NCBI RefSeq assembly: GCF_901933205.1
Contig: NC_044590.1
Span: 10,567,501-10,631,500 of the forward strand
Reading direction: 5' to 3'
DNA: 64,000 nucleotides
DNA from: Camarhynchus parvulus
Taxonomy: Eukaryota; Chordata; Aves; Passeriformes; Thraupidae
Below, piece after piece: positions 26,039 to 43,990 of the stretch. Position numbers and translations under genes: made by a program. Within the stretch, counting starts at the first letter, position 1. Each line of letters opens with the position of its first letter. Under the pieces are notes generated by a model. It had not been told where the DNA came from. It ran no database searches and saw only the letters and a list, made by a program, of their open reading frames with translations.

Positions 26039-27915
26039 ATCTCATTTTAGCTCTTACCCAGCAGAGATAACTGAGTAGCCAAATATTTTAGGTCACCTTT
26101 CACTGCAGATCCACGGACTCTTGCTTGCTGCTCTCTAGAGAAGTATTTGTTTTCAGCCTTATCTGGACTTTCCCTGCAATTCCAATTGCTCAGGACTGTG
26201 TGGTTCCACTTCAGTGACACTTTTATGATTATGGTTATGGATATTGCCAGACAGGGAGATTAGGATTATCTTTCCCTGTAAATAGCATATAAAATATTGT
26301 AAGAGAGAGAGAGACGGTACTTCTCTGTGAGTAGAGACAATGGGCTGGACCTGTTGTCCCCACTGGATGTGACCTGTCCTGGTGAAGCTGCAAATGTGGC
26401 TTTGCTGGGATGGTCCTTCCTGGAGGGATCCAACTCAGCCATGGAAGGACCACGCAGCCCTTGACCCCTTATAGGCTTGGGGAAGAGAAAAGCAGCTTGC
26501 ATCCCTTGGGAGGAAAGAAAATGTTCCCAAGAATAATCCAAGTCTGGAGGCTCTGAGCTGTGCCAGTCCAGCTGAATAAAATCCCTCTCTGTGGCCAGAG
26601 CTTGTTCCCCATGGTCAGGCCAGGTCCAGGCAGGAGGTGTGCATAGAAGGGGTTAAATTGCCCAAGATCTGCTCCTCACCTTTGAACTCAGGTCCAGCCA
26701 GAGGTTTTCCTGGCACAGATGTGTTCTCTGGAGGGCAGGGAAACAGCAGCCAGGCACAGAAGAGCAGCAATGCTGGCAAAACCCAGCCCTGACATCAGCA
26801 GCTCTCCAGCTCCACCAGAACTGTTTAATTTTGTCCAGGAGTGTGTGAGTTCCGGGCAGGGGAATGGGCCAAGGCCAGTGCTGCTGTAAGGGGCCATGGT
26901 TACCCTGCTGGCACCTGCAGGGACACGTGCCTGTGGGATGTGTGTGCCCTAAGCGCTCCCACTCTCACAAGTCCCTTCAGTGTGGCACTGAGGTGTCCTG
27001 CCATGGGCAGGCAATGATGGGTGAGGGACAGGAGCTGCTGCAGGGGAGGGCTGGCTGTGGGCACACAGGACAGGGCAAGGGCAAAGCCTCACCTCTTACA
27101 CAGGGGGAGGGCAGGAGGCCAACCCTGCTCACACCAGCCTGTCCCACTCGTGTCATCGTGGTGACAACTGCTTACCCTCTCTCCAGGGAGAGTCACAGGG
27201 CTCCACAGGCAGAGCCCTTTGCAGGTGTCTGATGTTGAACTTCTGACAAGGACCTGCCCTGCAGTGGGGTTCACCCATGGGCCACGTGTCCCTGTGCTTC
27301 CAGGGAATGTTTGCTCCTGTGCCAGGGAGCCACCAGTGTCAGGGCAGTCACCCTGGGTACAGGTAGGGTGAACTGGGTTTCAGCTCCTCAAATGCATCTA
27401 AACCCCAAATCCTTTCCCAACAGCAGAAATACATGAATTTATCAGGTTTTGGGTAAATTTCTTCTATGTTATGGGAGCCAAATCTCTCAGCTCTCTTCCT
27501 CTGTCTGCCAGTCCCAAAGTGCTTTGCTGCTGGGGTGATGGCAGAGCCCCCCAGTTATCTCCACCAGACTGGGTGGGTGCTGCCCAGAGAGGGTCAGGAG
27601 CTGTCCCTGTGTCCCAGAGCTGTGTCTGTCTGGCAGGCAGCCAGTGCAGCACCCAAGGACTTGTCTGTGCTCTCACTCCTGTGCCCTTCACCTTTGCAGA
27701 CAGAGGAACATCTGTGTGCTCTGCTTCCCGAGGACACCGGAGCCAGCAGCTGAATTCCTGCCCCAGCTGCAAGGAGAGGAGATTATTTTGGCTGGCTTAT
27801 GATTGTGGCCTGGATGGAGCCCTCCTCCACTGCCCTGGGCAAGACAAAAGGTAATGCTGCTGGGTGGCACGGTGCCGCTGAGCCCTGGGCATGGTGAGGG
27901 CATGGAGAAGGCTTC
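26039..27915. other. Intergenic, nothing recognised
   Basis: No splice-supported open frame or repeat family was recognised. Confidence 0.4.
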
Positions 27916-27920
27916 CCCGT

Positions 27921-28600
27921 TGTCTTGGTTTGGAAAGACAGGAGTCTGCTAAGGAAGGCAGGAGCCTCTCGTGAAATGGAAAATGTAAACACTCTCCAAC
28001 CTGAATTGCTATAAATTTTAAATTAAGGGGCTCTTAGGCAAAAAATATGGGAGCAGGAATAACAGTTCTTTAATAGGAAAGAAAATAAAAGATAAAATAA
28101 ACAACACAGTACACTAGAACAACACTGCCAGAGTCAGAACCCAACCTGACACCCTGTGGGTCAGGGTGCTGGCAGCAGTCCCATTGGAATTGTGGCTGCA
28201 GCCCTCCTGCAGTGTCAGGGGTGGTTCTGCTGGAGCAGGGATCCTGTAGAGAAGGATGTGTTCTTCCTCTGAAGATCCAGTGGAAGAAGAGGCAGCTGCT
28301 GTTCCTCTGGGAAATCCAGTGCAGAAGCTGTGCTGGTGTCTCAGAACCTCTGGATTATATCTGGGTAGGAATGCTTGGCTCCTCCCTCTGGGCTCACATC
28401 TCCCAATGGGATGCTGTAGTTCTTATCAGCCATGCAGGGACATTCAATAGCTGTTATCAGCAATGTCCCCTCCTGAGGGAGGTGTGATTGTGGTCACTCA
28501 GAGAGAGAGATAAGGCAAACTGCTCACTTGACAAAAGATAATCTGCCATACAGATGGTGATAGAAAACATCTTGCCTTAAAATCTGGAACACCCCGTCTC
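27921..28600 (+). mobile_element. Probable solo LTR of a songbird endogenous retrovirus
   Basis: The block starts 'tgtcttggtttggaaagaca' and continues 'ctgctaaggaaggcaggagc', 'attaaggggctcttaggcaa' and 'aggaataacagttctttaat'. I recall this order from a common passerine LTR family. No gag/pol/env-like frame flanks it, so it is a solo LTR or an LTR fragment. The 3' end is uncertain: a CA end near 28568 is possible, and no clear target-site duplication was found. Orientation follows the TG start. Family name and age need a repeat-library search. Confidence 0.7.
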
Positions 28601-30835
28601 CCAGAAGTGTTGGGCTCCAGAGCCTTCCTGGTGGGCTCCAGCTGGGCTCAGCCTGCCCAGCAAGGGCTGCAGGGAGCCTGGAACCCATGGGACACACGCA
28701 GAGGTGGCAGCTTTGCCCACCTTTGCGCACCTGGCCCTGAGCAACACCCAGCCTGGAGGGTCAATGACCATCACAGAGGGGGTAGGATGGACAAAACCGA
28801 CCCAACATCACTTTGTCCATCACTAGCTGTCATCAGATTAGGTGTTTATGCATTTTAGCTGTTAAAATGTTCCTTACAGGATCCTCCTGCTTTCTCTTTA
28901 GATAGAAAGTGGGTTTTTAATTAAAGATGTCTTTTTCCATGGAAATTAAAATCAAGTAGATTTTGTTGATAACACCAAGATTTTCATTGAAGAAACAAAA
29001 GCAGAAGGCACTGACTAGAAAATGCAAGTTAACTCATGAAATTATTCTGAAATTTGACCATATCAATGCAAGTGGAGGCAAAGCTGGAGAAAAGAAGAAC
29101 AAGGGATTTTCTTAGAGGATGTCAATGCTGATAGCTTGAGAATATTGGCTGAGCAAAAAATCAGCTTTTGACCTGAAAGAAGGTAATATTTCAAGCAAAA
29201 TGCTGCTCCCCCTCCCTCATGACACATGGCACCAAGCACATCAAATGTTCCTGATGATCTCCCCCTGGTAGCTGCAGTCTGGGGTGAGGGACCCATCCCA
29301 TGGTGACCAGCCCTTCTGCTTCCCACAGGGAATGCTGCCACAGCCTGACTTTTACCTCCTTGCACCCACCACTGAAATTGCTCCAGAAGCTGCTTTCCTG
29401 CTGCTGCAGCTGCACGCAGGGAGACTTTAATAGGAAACTACAATGGAAGCAAAAAGTGACTGCTTTATTTTTAATGAAGAGAGAGAAGACATCAGCCCTT
29501 CTCCCAGGTCTCCTTTTGCTCAGAGCTCAGTCTCTGGTCTCTCAAATCACCAGGCTGCCCATGTTTGATGTTTGCAGTTAGCAGTGCTGCAAAGCACCAG
29601 CCTGGCTGCCCTGGCTGCAGCCCTCCAGGGTCCCCAGGACACTGTAAAAAGCAGTTTCTTCAGGGTTTGCCCTGAACTAAATGCCAATTTTGACCTTCCT
29701 CCAAACCACTGGACAGAGGACGAATTTCCAGCTGACTTGTAAAAGATTATTCAGAACACCTGAACACAACTGAGCTGCCTGCTGGGCTGCAATTTGCTTC
29801 TACACACCACCTGCACCTCTTCCTCCCCACCCATAGTCAACCCTCCCACCTAAATTCTCACTCCTTGGGTACAGCTAGCAGATGTCTCTTCATCTCTTGC
29901 AGCTGGTCAGCTTTTCCTGCTCTATTTAAAGTGCTGCAGTGAAGCACCAGCAGTGGTATGATCACTCTGAGGAGTTGGGGGTGGTTGTGTTTAGGGGGCT
30001 AAATGAACTGCTGCAGGAAACAAAGCTCTTTCCCTTTGGGTTTTGGGAAGGAGCTTTGGGCTCCTGGCCTAGCAGGGCGGGCTGGTGCAGGGATGGGGAG
30101 TGTGGGGGATGAGAGGTCACTGTGCTCAGTGCTTGTGGACTGCTTCCCGTGCTTCAGGACTCAGCCTCTGGGAGATGAGCTCCCAGGTATATTTGATGAC
30201 TTGTTTTCATAGAATTCTTTTTTTTTGCAAAGTGCTTCAAGCTTTAGCCACCTGCTGTTTTCTTTAAGTTCTGCATGCAGCTTTTCTCTAAAATATCAAG
30301 GATTGGTTGTCTCCAGCTTGCTCTGAGCCAGGGCTGCTTGGCTGGGTTTCTGCTCTGTTTTGCAGTGTCCCTGGGGTGTAGGGAACAGGATCTTCAGGAG
30401 AAAATTGGGCAAGCCAGTAGGTCTCCAGGGACTATGAAAGCTTCCTGAAATGCAGAAGTTCTTTAAAGTCTTTCCTAACCTCTTCCTGGACTTGCTGTAG
30501 TGTCTCAATGGGGATGAAAGTGGAGTTCAGTACTAGCTTGCAGCTATCTCTTAGATCTGTAGCAGGGGAAAACTTGTGCCTTTTTTTTTTTTCTCTCCCC
30601 AGTAAAAGCACGTGTTTGCAGGAATCCCCACCTCCCTCCCTGCTCCTCTCTGAGCTGAAACTGGGGCATCTCCCCCTTAAGCTGAGAGCAGCCCCTGTGC
30701 CGGGTGAAACCTGTGGGTGCAGGTTCCTCACCCCTGCCCCTCCAAACTCTGAGTTTCCTCCACAACATCACCTGCTGCCCCAGCCACAGCCCTGCCAGGC
30801 CTCTCCAGGCTGGCAGCCAGCCCTTCCCAGAGCAG
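28601..30835. other. Intergenic, nothing recognised
   Basis: Moderately AT-rich, no supported exon. Sequence just upstream of SGK2. Confidence 0.4.
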
Positions 30836-30971
30836 GAGGGGACGAGGGACTCGCTCGGAGGGGTTTGCAATGTAGGTTAGGCAGGGGAGGCTGCCGAGAG
30901 CGGTGACATCGGGGAGGAGGCGGGAGCAGCCCGCAGATGACGAGGCTGTGAGGTTGTGTCTCCGTGCAAGG
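30836..30971 (+). promoter_or_regulatory. SGK2: Possible SGK2 promoter / non-coding first exon
   Basis: A locally CpG-richer stretch ends in a good donor at 30970 (GTGCAAG|GTACGC). It could be a 5' untranslated exon whose intron runs to the exon at 33588 or 34863. There is no coding support, and a short ATG frame inside stops at once. The assignment to SGK2 is inference from position. Confidence 0.3.
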
Positions 30972-33587
30972 TACGCCTTGCATTAGTAATGTGTTTGTAG
31001 CAAATAACGCTGGGCTGGCATGGGAATGTGGGTCACCACTGCCAGAACTGTGCGAGGAACAGGGAGCTGCTCGTGCTGTGCTGGGAAGCAAACGTATGTT
31101 ACTGAGGGATGTGTGGTGGGGGGAGATTTAGCTGCAGAAACTGCTCCAACTTGGAAGTAGCAGCTTTCTGTTGTGTGAGTGAGTGCTTGCTTCCTGCCTG
31201 GGGGGTGCCTGTGGCCGGGAGTTGGGCTGAAATGGTGTTTGAGGAGGGGGGAGTGGGGTGCAGGGGTCTGTATTCCTGCTGTGGAACAGTCCTGTGATTA
31301 CTGGGGAACTCCTAGACTTGCTTGCCAATGCTCTCTGTGGCCCTGGCTGTGCCTGGAGCATCCATGCTGCACCAGCAGGCACGAGGAGGGATGCAGCCGG
31401 GCATGGATAACCAAGGATTCCAGCGTATCTTCGTGACCTATTTCTGGTTCTGTTGTTCAGTGTGTGCGCTCAGGAAATCTTTCTGCTTTAGGGGGGTAGG
31501 GTTTGTTAGTGATAAGGAAAAGCCTGCTTGGCTGCTTGTGAGATTTAAACCACAAACTAACCTGGTCTTGAAGGTGGACTTGGGCTGGGGAAGGTGGCTC
31601 TGAACCTGTATAGAAAGTGATGTGGGATGGGGATATACACATCCTACAAATGGGTATGGTACTTCAGTGCCAGAGACTTTAACCTCAGAGCAAGTCCCTT
31701 TAATGAAAAAGCTGTGCTGGACAAGGCTGTCCTGCATCCTGTGAATACATCTAGGGCACGTGGATGTGTTTCCATGGCTTGCCCATGTGCTCTCCAAGAT
31801 GCCCAAGCTGCAATATCTCCATCTGTACCTGAGTCGTTATTTCCCCCAAGTCTGGGGCCAGAACAGAGGCTGCAAGGTGGCCCTGAGGCCAAACCCAAGC
31901 TTGTGGGGCTTCAGATTCAGAGGAAATGGGCTGTACCACCTGATGGAGCTGCAGGCAGCGAGCAGGAGTGAGGTGTTAGGTTGGGTTGTCCTGGCAAGAA
32001 GCTCCTGAGCAGGGGTGGGAGCCTTCACTCCTCTCCCTACTGCTGCCATGTGCAGCTTGGGGCTTGTCCACACACACATGTGTGCCCTGTGCCAGCCTCC
32101 TCCCAGGCCTGGATCCTCCAGGGAGTGTTGTCTGCTCACAGACTGCAGCAGTGGTGTCCCTCTGCCGTGGCCATGAATCTGCCTAGCCTGTCCAGCAGCC
32201 CGTGAGGCAGACACTGCCCTGAGGCAGGTGTTGGGTGACCTTCAGCAGCCCTGGGAGAGCCAGGCTCTCAGGGAAAGGACTATGCCCAGTGGGAGGAGAT
32301 GGGGCTTGATCTGTCTGGGTGCTGCCTGCATGCTGTCCCTGCTGGTGGCTGCCAGCTGGGACAGGATCTTGGACTTGCTGCAGGGCAAAGTATGGACAAG
32401 GTCAGGGGCTCAGACCAGCTTGATGTTGTAAGTTCTCCCCCTGCGTGGTTTGTGGGCTTTGCTTTAAATTCCCTTTGCCTTTCTTATCCATTCAGAAACT
32501 CTAAACCTACAGCTTAGTTTTTTGGCTGCTCATCAGAGCTGCCCCCAAATCCCAGATCTGCTGGTGGGGCCAGCTCAGGGGCTCTCAGGAGTTCCAGGAC
32601 CCCCTGCCTGGCAGATCCAAAATCCATGCAGGAAGGGCTCTGTTATGGGCTTGTTTGCCTCAAAACTCATTGTCCTACAAAATCCTTGCCCAGGGAGACT
32701 GGCTGTGGCAATTGGTGCTCTCCATTCCTTGGTCTGTAGAAGAGCTATTCCAGGATGACAGCTTGCTTGTGTCTATAAAAGCCCCTTCTTTTTAGATGGG
32801 AAAGGAAAGACATATTTCTGTGAATGTTTTGATTCTTGCTTTCCCTTCAGTGGCAGAACTGAGGAGTAAAACTGAGTCTTGAAATACTTTTGCTATCTAC
32901 TCCTAAGCAAAACAAGGAACTCCTCTGTATGGGCTGCACTCCTTGGGCTTCCCTCTGGCTCAGCCTGTGCAGCAGGCTCAGGGCTTCCTCTCTGTGAAGG
33001 GAGAGGTGATGATGATGATGAGGGGTGGCAACTGACTGCAAAGCTGAGCAGCAGGGATGCTCGATGATGGGAATCCCAGCTTCTGGCACTGGCTATGTGT
33101 CCTTGGGCAAGCCACTGCTGTGATGTGTGTGTGCTGGCTTACCTTCTCCAGGGCCTGAAAGGTTTCATTCACGTCCCTAATTACTCACAGAGTCCTGAAT
33201 GGAAGGGACAGTGGATGTGCCAAGTGTGTGACGTATCCCAGTACAACCTCATCCTTGTAAGCACTCTCCTTGTCCCTCCTGGGGACACAGGGGTGGCTCA
33301 GAAAGGCTTGACAGTGGTGCTTCAGCCTGAGTCCCCTTGGCCACCAGAGAGGGTGTCTGTTTTGTGGCACTCATGCCTGTCCTGTGAGCTATTGAGGGCT
33401 CCTGGTGAGGCTGGGAGGGAAGATGTCCTGGTTCCTATAATTTCCTGGTTATTTTGGTATGTGAGTGGAAGGGGGAGGAGGGCGGCTGTGGAGAGAAGAG
33501 CAAGGTCAGTGAAGAACAAATGTGCCTCTGTGCACTTGTGATCACGCTGCCAGCTAATCGGCTTCGGTGCTCCAACTTTGCTCACAG

Positions 33588-33657
33588 AACTCATCAAGCA
33601 CGGCCGGGAGAGGATAGAACAAACCATCAAGGCCTCTGGCTCCAGGCTCTGCTCATA
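33588..33657 (+). CDS. SGK2: Probable upstream coding exon of SGK2 (PX-tail-like extension)
   Basis: A 70-base exon-like segment is flanked by TTTGCTCACAG and GTGAGT. Read with two leading bases, it gives LIKHGRERIEQTIKASGSRL then CS, and its last two bases join exactly in frame to the exon at 34863 to continue YAERVVFLMDRSRSP. The joined peptide lines up with the end of the PX region of SGK3 (DFIKQRR...EFIQ..., ...VRAFLQMDS) just before the shared linker INLGPS. So bird SGK2 may carry an N-terminal extension like its paralogues. The preceding exon, which must supply one base (G to give Glu), was not found. Alternatively this is untranslated. Confidence 0.5.
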
Positions 33658-34884
33658 GTGAGTATGAACCCCTCCCAGTGGGATGGGAGCCCTTTAACAG
33701 CTCAGCTGATAAGCCCTGTGCTGGCTGGCTGGTGGATGGAGCTGGCTGGCACCGGGCAGATGTGGGCAGTCCCTGACACAGCTGCCAGCATCCGCTGCTG
33801 CCCAGCAGCTCCTGCCATGCCCAGCCTGCCTGTGCAGGAGGGGTTTCTTTGGGATGGCTGGGGGTCTGTGCCTGGTGGTGTGCGGAGGCAGAGAGTGGGA
33901 GCACCCACAGGTGAGACGTGGGGTCTTTGGGCCCCCTTTTTGGGAGGGGTGGGGCAGAGGGTGGCTGTGGGGGTGAGAGCCTTCAGAGCAGATGTTGTAT
34001 GGTGGGGCTGGGGGGTGCGGGGCTAAGCTCTCTGGGGCAGGGGAGAAGGGAGCAGAGCTGTTTTGTTCATGTTCTCTTCTTAATTCTGGCTTTTGCAAAG
34101 AGCATAGAGGAACCCCTAAAACCAAAGGGAGGAATCCCTGAGGCAAGGCTCACCCATCCCCAGTGATGCTCAGGCAGGATGGATCTGAACTAACAAGTGT
34201 TCAAGTCTGGCTTCTCCAGCCCCAGCAAAAGCTGCACCGGGCAGACAAGAGCTCTTTAATGCCTCTGCTCACCAAGCCTGCCCTGGCTGCCACGGCAGCT
34301 CCTCTTCCCTGCAATGTCAACATCCCCGAGCTGCCCTGGTCTGACCTGGCCTGGGGACGGACCTCTGGGGCTGCCAGCCCCATGGACCGTGGTGGCTGGC
34401 CCTAGCTGGACTCTCCTGGCTGCCCTGTGGGGATACTCACTGGGCTGCAGCATCCCTGTGCAGTGAGGAGGGGGCTGCATCTGCCTGGAGAGGGGTCTGG
34501 CCACGGCCAGAAGAGCTGTGACTTCACCTGGCCTGGTGCTGTGTTGCTGCTGGGGCTGTGCTGGCCCTCCTGTGCTTGTGCAGCTTCTGTTATTGCAAGT
34601 CAGGGGCCAATATTAGATAAGCTTGTTCACCCAGGAGCCCTGCTTGCTTAATCTCCTTCAGCACACACCATTCCCTGTCTCCCCCAGAGTGTGGGTATCC
34701 CATCCTTTGGGGGTAGCAGTGCTGGGGAGCTCAGCTGAGCCCTCCTATGATGGAAGGGGTGCAGACGCTGGGGTTTGTACCACTCCCCAGCAAGTTAATG
34801 GTGTGAAGCTCTTTCTCTCTCAGATCTTGTACTCAACACTGACTTCCTCTTCTTTCCCCAAGTGCTGAGCGAGTTGTTTTTTTA

Positions 34885-41905
<7,021 letters not shown>

Positions 41906-43115
41906 GTTTTACAAAGGCTTTGTCAAGCCATATTTTAAATGAATGGGTTTTATGGGTTTTTGTGGGTTTTTTGTTTTTGGTTTTTTTTTTTCCCTTTTGA
42001 GAGGATTGGTACTGTCCTTTGCTCATGGTTTAATGAAATTGGCACTAACACACTAACTGGCTGGGATGGAACAGAGCTCTTCATTTTTGCTGTTTGGTGG
42101 ATTTTCTCCCTAAATGAATGTTTCCCTCTCAGGGAAAGTGGGAAACTGACTATGATTTTCCTTGAGTGTCTTGTGCTATTTGGCAGAATTGTATTCACTC
42201 TGTGGTTATATTTATGGTTGAGGTATGTGCCATCATTCACATCAACAGCCATGTCCCTGTAACTGGACACATTTATTTTGCTTATTTTTGTGGAGCTATG
42301 CTCAGCTATGCCCAATGTCCTTCTCAAAGCCCTCAACAGAAAAGGAAACTCTTCACATCACCATGAACAGTGGCTTCCTTCCTTTACATGAACTCTGTCA
42401 CTCGAGCTGCTCATCCTGGGCTGAGTGAAAAACTGTTCATCAGTTATTGCTCCAAAGGCAGCTGCAGATCTGTAAGTCCTGAACTGCACTGTGGCCTTTC
42501 ATGCCAGTCTCATCCTCCTCAAAGTGAGTGGATTATCTTTCTGGCCCAGGATTGGGATGCTACTGAAGCAACAACGAGGGGTGTGATGGAGGAGCTAATG
42601 CGTAGGAGGAAAATCCCAGATCAAGGAGGGGTGGAGAAAGAGACTGAGTTGCTTGGAAAAATAAAAATAATTTTTCAGCTGAATTCTGGTTGGGGGTGAG
42701 GGTGCTTTCACAGCATGTGCTTGACTTGCCCCAGGCACACCAACACTACTGTGATGAGCACAGAGCAGTGAACAATGAGTGGTGGCCAGGCTCCAGCACT
42801 CACCTGAAAATGCCCATCACTCATGGAACAGTTATTTATTCTGCCTTAATTTAAAAGCTGGTGTATTCATTGAATGTCACTTCCCACTTTTTTTTTTTTT
42901 AAGCTGTTCTGTGCTGTTGCTGTGGGGAGGAGGGGGGCTCAGAGCAACACGGGGATAAACAGGGGGCTTTCTAAAATCTGTGTGATGCTCATGCTGTGGG
43001 GAACTTTTGTGCTTGGTACCACTGTGTGTTTTGGTTTTTTTTTATCAGGCTCTATCTTGTATATGCTGAAGTCATTGGAAATATGACATGGTTTATATTA
43101 AAGTTGCAAACACTC
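41906..43115 (+). other. SGK2: SGK2 3' untranslated region
   Basis: AT-rich sequence follows the stop. Two possible polyadenylation signals are seen: AATAAA at about 42659 and ATTAAA at 43097-43102. The second is followed by GT/T-rich sequence, so the longer 3'UTR of about 1.2 kb is likely. Confidence 0.55.
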
Positions 43116-43264
43116 ATGTGCTTCTCTGGGTGTCCTGGATAAGAGGGAAAGGAGGCTGTTTGCCTTGTGCTGGGTCTGAGAGCACAGGGCTGCATGCAGC
43201 AAGTGACTAACACTGCTGCGTTTAAATTAAAGAGGACTTCCCTAATTTAACTACATACAGAATC

Positions 43265-43435
43265 ATTAAAGGGTTGAAGATCTTAAAGGCCAGGGGCAGG
43301 GATACCTCCTACTCTCCCAGGTTGCTCCAAACCTCATCCAGCCTGGCCTTGGACATTCCCAGGGCTCCAGGGGCAGCCACAGCTTCTCTGGGCACCCTGT
43401 GCCAGGGCCTCCCCACGCTCACAGGGACGAACCTG
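43265..43435 (-). mobile_element. CR1 LINE 3' end, antisense
   Basis: Antisense CR1 wording is clear: 'ggcagggatacctcctac', 'caggttgctccaaacctcat', 'cagcctggccttggacattc', 'ggcagccacagcttctctgg', 'caccctgtgccagggcctc'. It lies between SGK2 and the IFT52 promoter. Confidence 0.9.
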
Positions 43436-43499
43436 CAGCTATCAGGATTGGGATTTTAAACAAGCAAAATCCAAGGCCCAGAAAAGCCAAAAGGGGTTC

Positions 43500-43990
43500 A
43501 GGACAGTGGGACTGCGATCAGCCCTGACAGGCGCCGACTTGGGCCGAGCGCCAGGGCTGAGGGAGGGTGGCAGCGCGCCTCCCTGTCCCCGCCCCGTCCC
43601 ACCCCCCGCCCTCCGCAGTGGTACCGCCCCGCCCCTTTCCCTGGCGGGGAGTGGAGCGAACCACTGCGGCGACCTCTGCACTCGAGAGGGGGGGAAACGC
43701 CACCCGCGCATGCGTCCGGCCGGAGCGTTGCTAGGGCGCGCGTGGTGACGGCGGCACGGCGGGAGCTCGTTGGGGACCCGCGGGCGGCCGGGGCGCTGGC
43801 GCTTGCCCGCTGCTCCCCGGAGCCCTCCGGGGGAGCCTATGGAGAGCGGCCCGCGCAATGCCATAGTGTTCAACGCCTCCAAGGGCGAGAGCTTCACGCC
43901 GGCCGGCGGCTACAAGGCCCTGCGGAAGAGGCTGCGCGGCAGCTGGAAGGTGCAGAGGTGAGGGGCGGCTCTCGGGGCACGGAGAGGCCC
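43500..43990 (+). promoter_or_regulatory. IFT52: IFT52 CpG-island promoter with NRF1-type site
   Basis: CpG-dense DNA leads into IFT52 exon 1. CGCGCATGCGT at 43705-43715 fits the NRF1 consensus. GTTGCTAGG at 43727-43735 resembles an RFX X-box half-site, the motif that drives many cilia genes, although its second half is weak. Both lie just over 100 bases before the start codon. The motifs are seen; their use is inference. Confidence 0.65.

Noticed and set aside
33154..33258. Exon-like segment with open frame GLKGFIHVPNYSQ... before SGK2
   Set aside because: It has acceptor and donor, but joining it to the 33588 exon makes a stop (TAA), and it does not resemble the SGK3 PX core. It may be untranslated or chance.
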